The notes: generated by a model from the sequence alone, not told the origin. DNA of 64,000 bases from a virus (IMGVR_UViG_3300031673_000014:1-64000), one strand, 5' to 3'; positions 1 through 8,380 are shown, numbered from the stretch's first letter. Made by a program: numbers and translations.

Positions 1-2
1 CT

Positions 3-1082
3 TATTCTGGGAAAGAAGACCGGGGAGAAAAACAGGCAATCCGGAATGTAATGAAAAAGATTCAAAATGCTTCTTCTATGGAAGAACTTTCACAAATAGT
101 ATCTGAAAACATGTCCCGGTTTAAAGATGATTCTGGGAAGACCTTGCCGATAGTCGCTGATTTCCTGAGTGCTGCCCGGGGAACTACTGCAGGAGAGAAG
201 AAGAAAAAAGAATTTGATGGTCCATCGGCAACCGATCCAGAGCTTGCCAGAACAAGAAAAGTTCATGAAGGTAGAAGTCTATCTATAAACAAAATGAATC
301 TTGAAGAAGCTAAAAACAACCTTAAAGATGAAACCAGACCGGCAATGAAAGAAGCTTTAAAAACCGGGATTAAACAACTTGAAGAAGTAATTGCAGAAAA
401 AGAGAAAAAAAAATCTCCTAAAGCAAAACTTGAAGGTAAGATATATCAATTTGAATTTCCTACTAAAAAAAATGGCAAAGGGAAGTTTGGGGTTGCTATT
501 GGAGCTGATAAACCTATCTCAGAAGAAGATAAAAAGCAATTCGTTCTCGATACAATAAAAGAGGAAATGGGTAAAGAAGGGATTCCCCCGGAAGATTACG
601 ATGTTGACGAAAACTCATTAAAAGCAGAACTCATAGGTCATTATTTGAGAGTAGAAGCTAGTTTTTCTATATCCGACGAGTTAGGAAAGGAGATTCAAGG
701 TGATGCCTGGTCTCCTGATGAGGGCGTATCTCCGGAAACAGTCGCAAATATCGAAAAGTATAAATCTCCAGAAGCTTTAAAAAAACAGATTGATTCTGCA
801 ATTAAATCAAATGGATTAAACGCAAAAACAATGGGGTCCGGCGACTGGGATGATATTACAGATGAAATATTCGGTTCTTATTTTGAAAAGTGGGGAGAAT
901 TTAAGTTCAGCTTTGATGAGGCGACCGCCTATTTAAAAAACTTGTCTACAGGAATTCAAAAATCAAGAATAATCATAAAAGACGGTAGATTGTTAAAAGC
1001 AAAATACATCACTAAAAAAATGATTAATGGTAAGTGGGTCTATAAGTATCAAGAAGACAAGGGATTATCCGGAAAAAAGTAA
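3..1082 (+). CDS. Polyvalent-type protein, 5' end outside window (partial)
   Basis: The frame is open from the first bases of the window, and the residues before the first ATG at position 51 match the shared module of two other proteins here, so the true start lies to the left. The visible part opens with the end of that module (Y-S-G-K-E-D-R-G-E-K-Q-A, then a helix ending S-R-F-K-D-D-S-G-K-T-L-P-I-V), also found in the proteins at 4416 and 13252. The remainder is lysine- and glutamate-rich and I do not recognise its fold. Near the C-terminus it carries the short motif K-S-R-I-I-I-K, also seen in the next gene and in the 4416 protein. By analogy with its neighbours it may be packaged in the virion and injected. 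Function unknown. Confidence 0.8.
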   Translation, partial: YSGKEDRGEKQAIRNVMKKIQNASSMEELSQIVSENMSRFKDDSGKTLPIVADFLSAARGTTAGEKKKKEFDGPSATDPELARTRKVHEGRSLSINKMNLEEAKNNLKDETRPAMKEALKTGIKQLEEVIAEKEKKKSPKAKLEGKIYQFEFPTKKNGKGKFGVAIGADKPISEEDKKQFVLDTIKEEMGKEGIPPEDYDVDENSLKAELIGHYLRVEASFSISDELGKEIQGDAWSPDEGVSPETVANIEKYKSPEALKKQIDSAIKSNGLNAKTMGSGDWDDITDEIFGSYFEKWGEFKFSFDEATAYLKNLSTGIQKSRIIIKDGRLLKAKYITKKMINGKWVYKYQEDKGLSGKK

Positions 1083-1090
1083 GATCCCCT

Positions 1091-2662
1091 TTGAGTAAGG
1101 GGATTGAATTTAAAGGGTATTCCTCAATAACCAATCCCCCGGCTGAATACGATAGAAAGTATAAACTTCAGGACCGGATACAATGGAACGGTCTTGATAT
1201 AGCCATTGAAAACAAGAAAGGATCTTACCGGGAAGGAAAAGATAGAAACGGTAAACCATGGAAAACATTTATGAATTTTCCTTATGGCAGGATAACCGGG
1301 TCAAAAGCTGTTGATAATGAGGGCGTAGATTGTGTTTCTCCTGATACTAAAATATTGATGTCAGATTATACGGAAAAAGAGGCACAAGATATTCAAGTAG
1401 GTGATTTTTTGATAGGATCTGAGGAATCCCCTCAAGGTAGGGGTAGCCAAAGAAAGCAGAAAAAAACAGAGGTTACAGCTATAAAATCTGGAATTTCAAA
1501 AATGATGAAAATAACCATGGATGACGGAACCTATATTTCAACGACTCCAGGACATCTTCATTCATACCTGAGAACAAAAGACCAGAGATGGAAAAGGGCT
1601 GATGAGCTTAAAAAAGGTGATATATTAACACAAATATACAAAACGAATGAAAACAAAGAGAATGACAAATATAAAAAAGGATATCTAAATGGGGCATACA
1701 AAGGAGATGGTTGTATTCGCTTTTCTACCGACATAGGAAAAGCAGTCTATTGTAATATATCAAAGGGAATAGCAGGAAGAGAGGTTTTAGATAGAGTTAA
1801 GAGTTATTGGAAGGAATTTGGGATAGAGACTCCAGATATTATTATCTCAAAACCTTATCAAACAAAATCCCCGGTAGACGAAACAGGTCGAATCGTTGTT
1901 TCAACAAGTAATATTGCGAAATTAAATATTACCGGAAAACATAAAGTAGCCAAAGCTCAAACAGTATTGTCAGAGGAAATGATTGATGATTATGATTGGT
2001 GTAGAGGTTTTTTGTCCGGGTTTTATGATACTGATGGACATTTGAATGGAGGCTGGGGAGTTTCTATTTCTCAAGTAAAGGACCAAAAAAATGCATTCTT
2101 AATGGTTTCTAAAGCTCTTAATAATATAGGATTAAAAGCTTCTTTGTATAAATCTAGCCCTGAGATTAGAATTAGCTCAAATAACTGGAAAGGATCTGAT
2201 ATAGCTCCATTAACGTTTGTTATGAGTGTCGCTCCTGCTGTAAAATATAAAAGAGATTTTACAGGAATATCGCTTAGGTTTCAAAAAAGGAAAATAATAA
2301 ACATAGAAGAGTATGATGGTTATTATATAGCTATAGAAACTTCTCTTGGGACATTTATTGCTAATGGCTACTTCACACACAACTGTTATGTTGGACCGGA
2401 TGATTTATCTGATACCGTTTATGTAGTTCATCAAAACGATCCATTGACGGGGCGCTATGATGAAGATAAAGTCCTTATAAATATGGTATCAAAAGAATCG
2501 GCAATAGAAGCTTATCTCTCACAATATGATAATCCTGACTTCCTGGGATCGGTCTCGGAATTCTCCATAGAGGAATTTAAACAAGCTCTTAAAGATAAGA
2601 AAGGAATTATGTTATATCAGTCTCCATTAGAGATGAGAAAAAGAATTATAATAAAGAGGTAA
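1091..2662 (+). CDS. Phage inorganic pyrophosphatase-like protein interrupted by an intein
   Basis: Starts with TTG; no strong ribosome site is visible. The N-extein (residues 1-80) and C-extein (432-523) join into a protein of about 172 aa. It matches the phage pyrophosphatase-like domain of polyvalent proteins: I-E-N-K-K-G-S, then R-N-G-K-P-W, F-P-Y-G, E-G-V-D/C-Y-V-G-P-D, V-V-H-Q-N-D-P-L-T-G-R-Y-D-E-D-K-V, and a C-terminal E-E-F-K-Q-A-L helix. Between D80 and C432 lies a complete intein (see separate entry), inserted in the most conserved motif, so activity should require protein splicing. The C-terminal R-I-I-I-K-R resembles the ends of neighbouring polyvalent proteins. It lies 8 nt after the previous gene and 4 nt before the next, so it is in the same operon. 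The family assignment is from motif memory; enzymatic activity is inferred. Confidence 0.82.
   Translation: MSKGIEFKGYSSITNPPAEYDRKYKLQDRIQWNGLDIAIENKKGSYREGKDRNGKPWKTFMNFPYGRITGSKAVDNEGVDCVSPDTKILMSDYTEKEAQDIQVGDFLIGSEESPQGRGSQRKQKKTEVTAIKSGISKMMKITMDDGTYISTTPGHLHSYLRTKDQRWKRADELKKGDILTQIYKTNENKENDKYKKGYLNGAYKGDGCIRFSTDIGKAVYCNISKGIAGREVLDRVKSYWKEFGIETPDIIISKPYQTKSPVDETGRIVVSTSNIAKLNITGKHKVAKAQTVLSEEMIDDYDWCRGFLSGFYDTDGHLNGGWGVSISQVKDQKNAFLMVSKALNNIGLKASLYKSSPEIRISSNNWKGSDIAPLTFVMSVAPAVKYKRDFTGISLRFQKRKIINIEEYDGYYIAIETSLGTFIANGYFTHNCYVGPDDLSDTVYVVHQNDPLTGRYDEDKVLINMVSKESAIEAYLSQYDNPDFLGSVSEFSIEEFKQALKDKKGIMLYQSPLEMRKRIIIKR
1331..2383 (+). mobile_element. Intein with LAGLIDADG homing endonuclease
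   Basis: This is an in-frame insertion of 351 codons, residues 81-431 of the host protein. The N-terminal splice block is C-V-S-P-D-T-K-I-L-M, block B is T-T-P-G-H-L-H (152-157), and the C-terminal block is A-N-G-Y-F-T-H-N followed by C as the +1 residue. All residues for class 1 splicing are present: Cys1, the TxxH motif, His-Asn at the end and Cys+1. Two LAGLIDADG-type motifs, G-Y-L-N-G-A-Y-K-G-D-G (197-207) and G-F-L-S-G-F-Y-D-T-D-G (306-316), each with an acidic residue at the catalytic position, indicate an intact homing endonuclease. The element is probably still mobile. Confidence 0.93.
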
Positions 2663-2666
2663 TAAT

Positions 2667-3839
2667 ATGGAAGAAAAATTTACAGACGTAGGGAATCTAC
2701 AAGAATTAGTAAAATTCAATAAGGGGCTTCAGGTCTCTGCCTTTGGGGATCTTTCTATCGCTCAATTTGAACCTCTTGCATCGTGGACTTTTGCTTACAA
2801 TATCAACCCTCTTTTAATCAGACAAGAGATTACATCTACTGGAACTGTAACTAACGACGAGTCTTCGGCTGTTTTAGAAACTGGTGTCGCCGCAGACGGT
2901 AAAGCCAAAATAGAGACTGTAAAATCATCTCGGTACATCCCCGGGATAGGTGGTTTGGCACGATGGACAACGGTTTATGATGAACCGAAAGCTAATAGTA
3001 GGCAAGTTCAAGGTTTAATTAACTCTGTTGATGGTTGGGGTTTTGGGTATGATGGTTTGAAATTTGGAGTTGTCAGAATAAAGGATGATGTTAAATATTG
3101 GATCTATCAAGATGAATGGAATATTGATAAAAAACCAAACTTAAATCAGCAAAAAGGGAATGTTTATCAAGTTTCACACCAATGGCTAGGGTATGGTATC
3201 CAGGTGTTCTCTATGGAAGACGAAATGGGGGTTTTATCGCCTGTTCATGCTATTTATTATGCCAATTATAATGATTATGTTAGTATCTCGAACCCCAACT
3301 TACCACTGTCTGCATGTGTTGAGAATTTAGGAAACACAACAAATATTAAGTTAAAATCTCCTTCTGCTGTAGCTGGATTGTTAGGAAATGCATATAACGA
3401 CTCTTTCGCCGTATATTTAGCTGATGATGTTGAAAAAGCTGTTTCTTCAGGAACATTGATCCCGTTAATATCTTTTAGGCTTGGGGATTTGTACAAAGGG
3501 AAAGAAAATAGACTGTTTGCTCAGGCTATAAGATTGATCGCTGCTACCGACCTCAATAAATCGGCAACTATCCGGGCTTATTCCGGGGGAACAATAACAG
3601 GAGGAGCCTGGAATTATCTTTTTGAAGAAGGGGCTCCCATAGAGAGTAATAAAACATTCACTTCGTATGCCCCTGGGTTATTAGTAGGATCTTTCCCTTT
3701 TAGTAAAGTTGATTCTTATCCAGTAGATTTGGAGAGTTCCAAATTTAAACTTTTCGCCGGTCAAACAGTAACCTTAGTCGTTGACACAACAGGATTAGGA
3801 ACAATTACGGTAGGGACAAATTGGAAAAATTTCATGTAG
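2667..3839 (+). CDS. Putative virion surface/fibre-like structural protein
   Basis: This 390-aa protein starts 4 nt after the pyrophosphatase-like gene. The central stretch around residues 90-130 (R-Y-I-P-G-I-G-G-L-A-R-W-T, then V-D-G-W-G-F-G-Y-D-G, F-G-V-V-R) has the pattern I associate with beta-rich phage decoration or fibre proteins: aromatic and glycine-rich strands ending in a G-Y-x-G-x-x-F-G-V turn. The rest is also rich in T, S, G, Y and N, and ends in short beta-type repeats. No signal peptide, membrane segment or enzyme motif is visible. Its place between injected-protein genes and a hydrolase fits an accessory head or host-contact protein. The assignment is by pattern only; a generic hypothetical is the alternative. 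Confidence 0.5.
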   Translation: MEEKFTDVGNLQELVKFNKGLQVSAFGDLSIAQFEPLASWTFAYNINPLLIRQEITSTGTVTNDESSAVLETGVAADGKAKIETVKSSRYIPGIGGLARWTTVYDEPKANSRQVQGLINSVDGWGFGYDGLKFGVVRIKDDVKYWIYQDEWNIDKKPNLNQQKGNVYQVSHQWLGYGIQVFSMEDEMGVLSPVHAIYYANYNDYVSISNPNLPLSACVENLGNTTNIKLKSPSAVAGLLGNAYNDSFAVYLADDVEKAVSSGTLIPLISFRLGDLYKGKENRLFAQAIRLIAATDLNKSATIRAYSGGTITGGAWNYLFEEGAPIESNKTFTSYAPGLLVGSFPFSKVDSYPVDLESSKFKLFAGQTVTLVVDTTGLGTITVGTNWKNFM

Positions 3840-3849
3840 GAGATGATTA

Positions 3850-4437
3850 ATGCCTAGAAATATTATGTTATTAAACCCAGAAGATTATTATACTCAAAGA
3901 AATAATAGGTTTGAACCATACGGGGCTTGTATGAACACCGCGAGGGTAATGTTTTATATTGCAGCCAGGATACCGTATAGCAACCCGACAGGGCTTTCAG
4001 ACGATGATTACTTCTTCACTATGCTGAATACTTCCGACGCAAAAGAATTTGCTTTGAGAAAATATCCTAATTTGTCTGATTACCCACCACAGGAAATACA
4101 CGGAATGTATGGAAGTTATCTTGATAAGGTTTTAACAGGTAAGAGAAGAACTGATTTTAGAACTGATCTTACTTGGAACCGCTTTGTTTTTGAACTTAAA
4201 CATGGTAATCCTGTAATGACTTCCGGAAAATTCCCCGGATTAGACGGCCATGCTTTTGTGTTTGTCGGTTATGACGAGAAGACCGATGAATTGATTGCAG
4301 CCGATCCCTGGGGGAATCCTCACCTCGGATACAAAAGTCCTGAAGGTCAAAAAGGCTATGGAATAAGATATAATAGAAAATATTTCAACGAACATGTTAA
4401 ACCGGGAGAGAACAAATGGGGACATATTCTGCTATGA
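3850..4437 (+). CDS. C39-like papain-fold cysteine peptidase/hydrolase, possible lysis enzyme
   Basis: This 195-aa protein has the three landmarks of the C39_2-type papain fold: Cys27 in G-A-C-M-N-T-A near the N-terminus, His134 in L-D-G-H-A-F-V-F-V-G-Y-D, and Asp152 in A-A-D-P-W-G-N. This arrangement is common in peptidases and amidases that cut peptide cross-links. There is no signal peptide or membrane anchor. A good ribosome site (TAGGAG, 7 nt) precedes the ATG. It overlaps the next gene by 22 nt and sits just before two small membrane proteins, so an endolysin role is plausible. An alternative is processing or protection within the injected-protein set. Fold call is fairly sure, role is inferred. 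Confidence 0.65.
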   Translation: MPRNIMLLNPEDYYTQRNNRFEPYGACMNTARVMFYIAARIPYSNPTGLSDDDYFFTMLNTSDAKEFALRKYPNLSDYPPQEIHGMYGSYLDKVLTGKRRTDFRTDLTWNRFVFELKHGNPVMTSGKFPGLDGHAFVFVGYDEKTDELIAADPWGNPHLGYKSPEGQKGYGIRYNRKYFNEHVKPGENKWGHILL

Positions 4438-6323
4438 AAGACTTAAATTACTGGAAGAAAAAAATACTTGATACTTTAAAAAGTGATGTTACCGAAAAGT
4501 CTATTGAAGATATACCCGGAGCCAGACTGGAAAAATCAAGGGGCTTGCCTCCCGGAACAATTCGGGAATGGGGCGGTAAAAAATATAAAAAGCTTTCTTC
4601 CGGAAAGTGGATGAGAACTTATACCGGGACCGGTGAACGTGGAGAACTTCAGGCTAAACGAAATGTAATGAGCAAAATACAGAAAGCCGACTCAATGGAA
4701 GCTTTGCTCAGTGTCGTAAGAGATAACCGGGAAAGGTTTGTTGACGAGTCCGGCCATGCTATCCCTGCAGTAAAAGAATTCCTCGATGCGGCAAGGGCTA
4801 CTCCCCCTGGGGAACGTAAAAAGAAAGTTGTTCCTGTTGAAAAAAGAAATCAGGCAGTTGATGATATAGCCAAAAAAACAGGAATTACACCGGAAAAAGT
4901 CAACGAGATAGTTGATAAGTTTAAAAAAGATAATCCCGGTAAAAAAGTAAATATCGATACTGCATACAGAGCCATTGCAGATCATTTCGGAAGTAAAGCC
5001 GGAGAGCTGGAATCTAAAATACAAACTCTTAAAAAAGATAAACCGGCAAAAAAAGAAAAAGCCAACGATAAATCAGTTCAGAAGATAAGGGATAATTACG
5101 AATCAGGACCATCTTTTACCGGTAATACCGATGATATATATGTCGGAAAAGAAGAAATAGCCGGAACATGGAAACTGGTCGAATCTTCAGCGCCAACTGC
5201 CAGTCATGATGAGAAAACCTTTAATAAGACTGAGAACTTCCCGAAAGGTAAAGACGGGGCTACAATAAACGATAGGGATTATGAGAAAGATAAGGATGCT
5301 CAATTAGCTGTAAACTCCATAGCGAGCCAATTTGACGGCAGGGCGTTAAGTTTTGATTCTCCTGTTGTCGTAACAAAAGACGGTGTTGTTATTTCAGGAA
5401 ATAACCGGACAATGAGCAGTAAAATTGCTGCCCGGAAAGGAACTGACAAGAAATATATCGAAGCATTGAAAAAAAGAGCTGACAGATTCGGGTTTGATCC
5501 CAAAGATATAGACAAATTTAAAAATCCCCGTGTTGTTTTTGAGATAGATTCTAAAGAAGATTATTCAACAGAACAGTTTGCCAAATTCAATGAGACCGGG
5601 ACAAAGGCAATGAGCCCGATTGAGTCTGCAGTAAAAATGTCTAAAATAATCAATGATGATGTAGTCAAAAGTGTTGCCGACAAGATTCAGGAATTCGATA
5701 CCCTGGGGGAACTATATGCAGACAAGAAAGCTTCCAATGATGTTTTCAACTCTCTCCAGAAAGGTGGCATTATAAATGAATTTACCCGTCCTCAGTATGT
5801 GACAGAAGAGGGGATAACCGGAGCCGGAAAAGAATTTCTTGAAACTGTAATGATCGGATCGGTTGTCAGTGAAGCAAATATAAGAGGATTGAACCGTGAA
5901 GGGGCTAAATCTATCCGTAAGAAGTTAGTTAGAGCCATAACACCATTAGTCAGGAATAAGGGCTTAGGTGGCTATTCTGTAACCGATGAGCTTAACCGGG
6001 CAATAGATGTTTCGATGCAAGTGAAGTTACAGAAAGACAAGTTTTCTTCCATAGATGATTTTGCTAATCAGTCTTCTCTTTTCGAGGCGAAAGATGATGT
6101 CGCGATTGAATTTGCTAAAAAACTGGAAATGAAGGAAAAAGACTTTGCTGATTTTATGCAGAAAATGAATGCTAATTTAGAAGTCGGAGCCAGTGGTCAG
6201 GCTGATATGTTCTTCGGAGATGTGGAGACAAAAGAACAAGTTCTTGACCGGATGCTGAAAAAGGCTTTAGATATATTTAACAGAATGAAAAAATCAAGAA
6301 TAGTAATAAGGAGTAGAAAGTGA
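4416..6323 (+). CDS. Polyvalent protein with DdrB-type ParB-like domain
   Basis: 635 aa. Residues 1-135 are the module shared with the proteins at 3 and 13252 (landmarks W13, P-P-G-T-I-R-E-W-G-G-K-K-Y-K-K at 45-59, G-K-W at 63-65, F-L-D-A-A-R at 122-127). A charged linker follows. From about residue 230 comes a ParB-superfamily domain of the DdrB type: D-S-P-V-V-V-T, then V-I-S-G-N-N-R-T at 325-332, E-T-G-T-K and S-P-I-E-S-A-V-K. Such domains occur in phage and plasmid polyvalent proteins, which are thought to enter the host with DNA and counter defence; nuclease activity has been suggested for the superfamily. The C-terminus M-K-K-S-R-I-V-I-R-S-R-K is basic and resembles the tails of neighbouring proteins. 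The ATG at 4416 has a GGGAGAG site; it overlaps the hydrolase gene. Confidence 0.75.
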   Translation: MGTYSAMKDLNYWKKKILDTLKSDVTEKSIEDIPGARLEKSRGLPPGTIREWGGKKYKKLSSGKWMRTYTGTGERGELQAKRNVMSKIQKADSMEALLSVVRDNRERFVDESGHAIPAVKEFLDAARATPPGERKKKVVPVEKRNQAVDDIAKKTGITPEKVNEIVDKFKKDNPGKKVNIDTAYRAIADHFGSKAGELESKIQTLKKDKPAKKEKANDKSVQKIRDNYESGPSFTGNTDDIYVGKEEIAGTWKLVESSAPTASHDEKTFNKTENFPKGKDGATINDRDYEKDKDAQLAVNSIASQFDGRALSFDSPVVVTKDGVVISGNNRTMSSKIAARKGTDKKYIEALKKRADRFGFDPKDIDKFKNPRVVFEIDSKEDYSTEQFAKFNETGTKAMSPIESAVKMSKIINDDVVKSVADKIQEFDTLGELYADKKASNDVFNSLQKGGIINEFTRPQYVTEEGITGAGKEFLETVMIGSVVSEANIRGLNREGAKSIRKKLVRAITPLVRNKGLGGYSVTDELNRAIDVSMQVKLQKDKFSSIDDFANQSSLFEAKDDVAIEFAKKLEMKEKDFADFMQKMNANLEVGASGQADMFFGDVETKEQVLDRMLKKALDIFNRMKKSRIVIRSRK

Positions 6324-6712
6324 AAAATGTATTATTTGTATGGATACCATTGGTATTATTGGCCTTATCGATATTGGCAATGGCAATTATGACGTTTCCG
6401 GTCCCGATCTCAGGGGCTATCATGTTAGCCGGTTCAAGTGTGGCTCTTTATGTTGGCGGTAAGAGCTTTGGAGTGTATCAGGGAGCAAAACTGCAACCGA
6501 AAGGGCAAGGTGTTGACCAAAAAGTAAAAGATAAGCTTATGGCAATCCTCATAGCAATATATGTAATAATTTTAGAAGCTTTGATTGTTCAATACATAAA
6601 ACCGGATATAATTGTTCCATTGGATGAATTATTTAATATGGCTGCAGTTGCTTCCGGGGCGTGTCTCGGTGGTGGTCAGGCTATAAAATCGGCTGAAAGA
6701 CAGGGTAACTAA
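6320..6712 (+). CDS. Small integral membrane protein, holin candidate
   Basis: 130 aa, GTG start overlapping the previous stop by 4 nt. Hydrophobic segments lie at about residues 3-25, 29-46, 73-93 and 103-120, with a short charged loop (P-K-G-Q-G-V-D-Q-K-V-K-D-K) between the second and third. There is no enzymatic motif. It sits between a polyvalent gene and a second membrane protein, downstream of a cysteine hydrolase; this position and size would suit a holin or other lysis-timing protein. It could equally be an injected channel or superinfection-exclusion protein. Topology is inferred from hydropathy only. Confidence 0.55.
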   Translation: MKNVLFVWIPLVLLALSILAMAIMTFPVPISGAIMLAGSSVALYVGGKSFGVYQGAKLQPKGQGVDQKVKDKLMAILIAIYVIILEALIVQYIKPDIIVPLDELFNMAAVASGACLGGGQAIKSAERQGN

Positions 6713-6713
6713 T

Positions 6714-7067
6714 ATGGAATGGCTTGAATATAAAGACTTTTTAATAATAACAGGATTATCTTTTCTTCAGGCCGGAACATTAATTTATATCAAAGTTCAG
6801 GCTCAGGTTTATATCTGGGGTAGAATGCTTGATATTTTAAAAGACAATAGATCAAGAAATACCGTGGCTTTATTGTCTACAATTCTATTTACAGTGTTTT
6901 ATCAATATTCATTAACAACAAAAAATCCCACATTTATATTTATGTGGGATTTCCTGAACTGGTTTTCAATGGCAATAATTATTTATGTATTGCTCGGGTT
7001 TAGATTGTTTACCCGGGTAGATTCTATCCTGGATATTAAATTTGGCAAGGATAAAAAAGAGAAATAG
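6714..7067 (+). CDS. Small membrane protein of unknown role
   Basis: 117 aa, one nucleotide after the preceding membrane protein and probably co-translated. Three hydrophobic stretches are visible: about residues 9-33, 50-68 and 75-98, ending in a basic tail (K-F-G-K-D-K-K-E-K). The pair 6320/6714 could form a holin/antiholin or two-component pore. It is the last plus-strand gene before a convergent minus-strand operon ending at 7070, only 2 nt away, so the two transcripts collide here. No family recognised. Confidence 0.55.
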   Translation: MEWLEYKDFLIITGLSFLQAGTLIYIKVQAQVYIWGRMLDILKDNRSRNTVALLSTILFTVFYQYSLTTKNPTFIFMWDFLNWFSMAIIIYVLLGFRLFTRVDSILDIKFGKDKKEK

Positions 7068-7069
7068 TT

Positions 7070-7444
7070 TTATTCTGGTATTGTCGGTATTACAGAAATA
7101 TCAAGATACCATTGCTTGTCCTGTTCCCATTCTTTATCTCCAAATATAGGGAAACTTCTTCTCATTTCAAGAATGTACGAATATCTTCCATGAGGAAAAC
7201 AATATTTTTGTTTTTCTGTTAAAGGCATAATTGAAGCATGAAGATAATCTGCAAATTCTTCTATCATAGAATCAACGGTTCCAAATAATACATTCCAAGG
7301 TATTGCAATTAAATCCATGTCACGATTCATAGATCCATGAATTACAAGGTTATATCCATATCTTTTTGCGATTATTTTAAGTTCTTCAAAACAATATGTA
7401 TAAAAACTTGGCTTTACGTGAATAGATTTATCCATATCTTTCAT
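7070..7444 (-). CDS. Nucleotidyltransferase-like phage protein
   Basis: 124 aa, last gene of the minus-strand operon; its ATG overlaps the stop of the 50-aa gene upstream (ATGA). The stretch Y-N-L-V-I-H-G-S-M-N-R-D-M-D-L-I-A-I-P-W (about residues 31-50) has the G-S-x-x-R-D-x-D-L motif of small nucleotidyltransferase-fold proteins found in many phages. In MNT-type enzymes the G-S and D-x-D residues bind nucleotide and metal, so the core is intact. Substrate unknown. Position behind an HTH regulator and a zinc-finger antitoxin-like gene makes a defence or toxin-antitoxin role possible. Confidence 0.6.
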   Translation of the reverse strand: MKDMDKSIHVKPSFYTYCFEELKIIAKRYGYNLVIHGSMNRDMDLIAIPWNVLFGTVDSMIEEFADYLHASIMPLTEKQKYCFPHGRYSYILEMRRSFPIFGDKEWEQDKQWYLDISVIPTIPE

Positions 7445-7593
7445 TTTATATGACTCGCTTTAAATGTTTTAGAAAAATAATACCCTGTATAATCTTGAAA
7501 ATATGGGTTATTAGGATCATCAACTTTCTTTTGCATTTCTATGGCTTCTTTTTTAGACATCATCCGAAATGAACCTTTAAATGTTTTTTTCAA
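7441..7593 (-). CDS. Small protein of unknown function (50 aa)
   Basis: I read this frame from a TTG at 7593, with a GGGGGGATGAG site about 3 nt upstream, to a TGA at 7443-7441. The stop overlaps the ATG of the next gene, which is the usual packing in this operon. The product is charged and aromatic-rich (M-M-S-K-K-E-A-I-E-M, P-N-N-P-Y-F-Q-D-Y-T-G-Y-Y-F). Two internal ATGs (codons 11 and 12) are other possible starts. No motif recognised. Coding is supported by the tight overlaps on both sides. Confidence 0.6.
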   Translation of the reverse strand: MKKTFKGSFRMMSKKEAIEMQKKVDDPNNPYFQDYTGYYFSKTFKASHIK

Positions 7594-7594
7594 C

Positions 7595-7891
7595 TCATCC
7601 CCCCTGTTTTTCATCTATTTCCTTTTTCTTCATATCCCTCTCAGGGCGTGACATCTTGAGGTCTTCAGGAGATAGATATCCTTCGTTGCAAGTTTCACAC
7701 CATGTACCCATCTGATCGTATTTGAAAGATACACCTTTCCATGAATGTTCTACGTTTCGGACTTCTTTAATAGCATTATTCCCACACGATGGACATTGTG
7801 TAATCTTTTTAGCCTGTTCTGTGACATCTTCATAAATACCATCTTCTTTCAAGAAATCATCAAAAGATGAACCTATGTTTTTCTTATTCAT
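7595..7891 (-). CDS. MqsA/YgiT-type zinc-finger protein, antitoxin-like
   Basis: 98 aa with two Cys pairs: C-P-S-C-G (about residues 33-37) and C-E-T-C-N-E-G-Y (about 65-72). This is the zinc-binding N-domain pattern of MqsA/YgiT antitoxins. A typical MqsA has a C-terminal HTH of about 60 aa for operator binding; here only a short charged tail follows, so the HTH is absent or supplied by the separate HTH gene at 8135-8329. No MqsR-like toxin is apparent next to it. It may be a stand-alone regulator or part of a non-standard toxin-antitoxin set with the nucleotidyltransferase-like gene. Confidence 0.6.
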   Translation of the reverse strand: MNKKNIGSSFDDFLKEDGIYEDVTEQAKKITQCPSCGNNAIKEVRNVEHSWKGVSFKYDQMGTWCETCNEGYLSPEDLKMSRPERDMKKKEIDEKQGG

Positions 7892-7911
7892 TTTAATCCC
7901 TTCCTTTTTAA

Positions 7912-8130
7912 TTACAGATTTCCCCTATAGTTACCAACCGCCTGTCTTAGATTATCATAAAACATTTGATTGTATTCTCTTCTAATGGTCTTAAATTCAT
8001 CAAATATAAACTTAGGCAACCATAGTAAATAACCTTCTTCAGTCTTTACCCGGTAAGCTTTCTCAGTCTGAGAATAGAAAGAGAACTCGATATTACATCC
8101 TGTTCCCCCGAATCCTATATACTCAGACAT
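7912..8130 (-). CDS. Hypothetical protein (72 aa)
   Basis: ATG at 8130 with GGAG 7 nt upstream, 4 nt after the HTH gene. The product is rich in aromatic residues (G-F-G-G-T-G-C, F-S-F-Y-S-Q-T-E-K-A-Y-R-V-K, G-Y-L-L-W-L-P-K), which suggests a compact beta domain with a C-terminal helix. No family recognised. It lies in the same minus-strand operon as the regulator and zinc-finger gene. Confidence 0.6.
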   Translation of the reverse strand: MSEYIGFGGTGCNIEFSFYSQTEKAYRVKTEEGYLLWLPKFIFDEFKTIRREYNQMFYDNLRQAVGNYRGNL

Positions 8131-8134
8131 GATT

Positions 8135-8329
8135 TTACTCCTTTATAGGCAGTCCTAAAGTGTTTAATCTAAAAAATAATAAATCCTGGACATACCCCGG
8201 GGGAACTCTTCTTCCAGTTTCCCATGAGTATAAAGTGTTTTCTGGAATGCCAGTGTTTTTGATTACATACTCCCTAGACCATCCCCTGTTGCCGATATAC
8301 TCTGTCAATTTTTCACTAAAGTCTGTCAA
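8135..8329 (-). CDS. XRE-type HTH regulator, probable repressor of the switch
   Basis: 64 aa from a TTG start with GAGGG upstream. The helix-turn-helix reads W-S-R-E-Y-V-I-K-N-T-G-I-P-E-N-T-L-Y-S-W-E-T-G-R-R, a standard XRE pattern, and there is almost nothing besides the HTH. It is the first gene of the minus-strand operon. Its promoter shares a palindromic operator with the opposing plus-strand promoter (8372-8397), so it is the natural candidate to bind there and control both directions. Whether it is the main lysogeny repressor or a Cro-like partner cannot be told from sequence. Confidence 0.75.
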   Translation of the reverse strand: MTDFSEKLTEYIGNRGWSREYVIKNTGIPENTLYSWETGRRVPPGYVQDLLFFRLNTLGLPIKE

Positions 8330-8350
8330 TTTATCCCTCTTGATATTTAC

Positions 8351-8380
8351 ATTGTAAGTTTATTGTATTGTCATTGTCAA
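8351..8380 (-). promoter_or_regulatory. Minus-strand promoter of the HTH operon
   Basis: On the minus strand the -35 TTGACA (8380-8375) and -10 TACAAT (8356-8351) are separated by 18 nt. The -35 lies within the left arm of the palindrome, so a protein bound there would block it. Confidence 0.65.
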
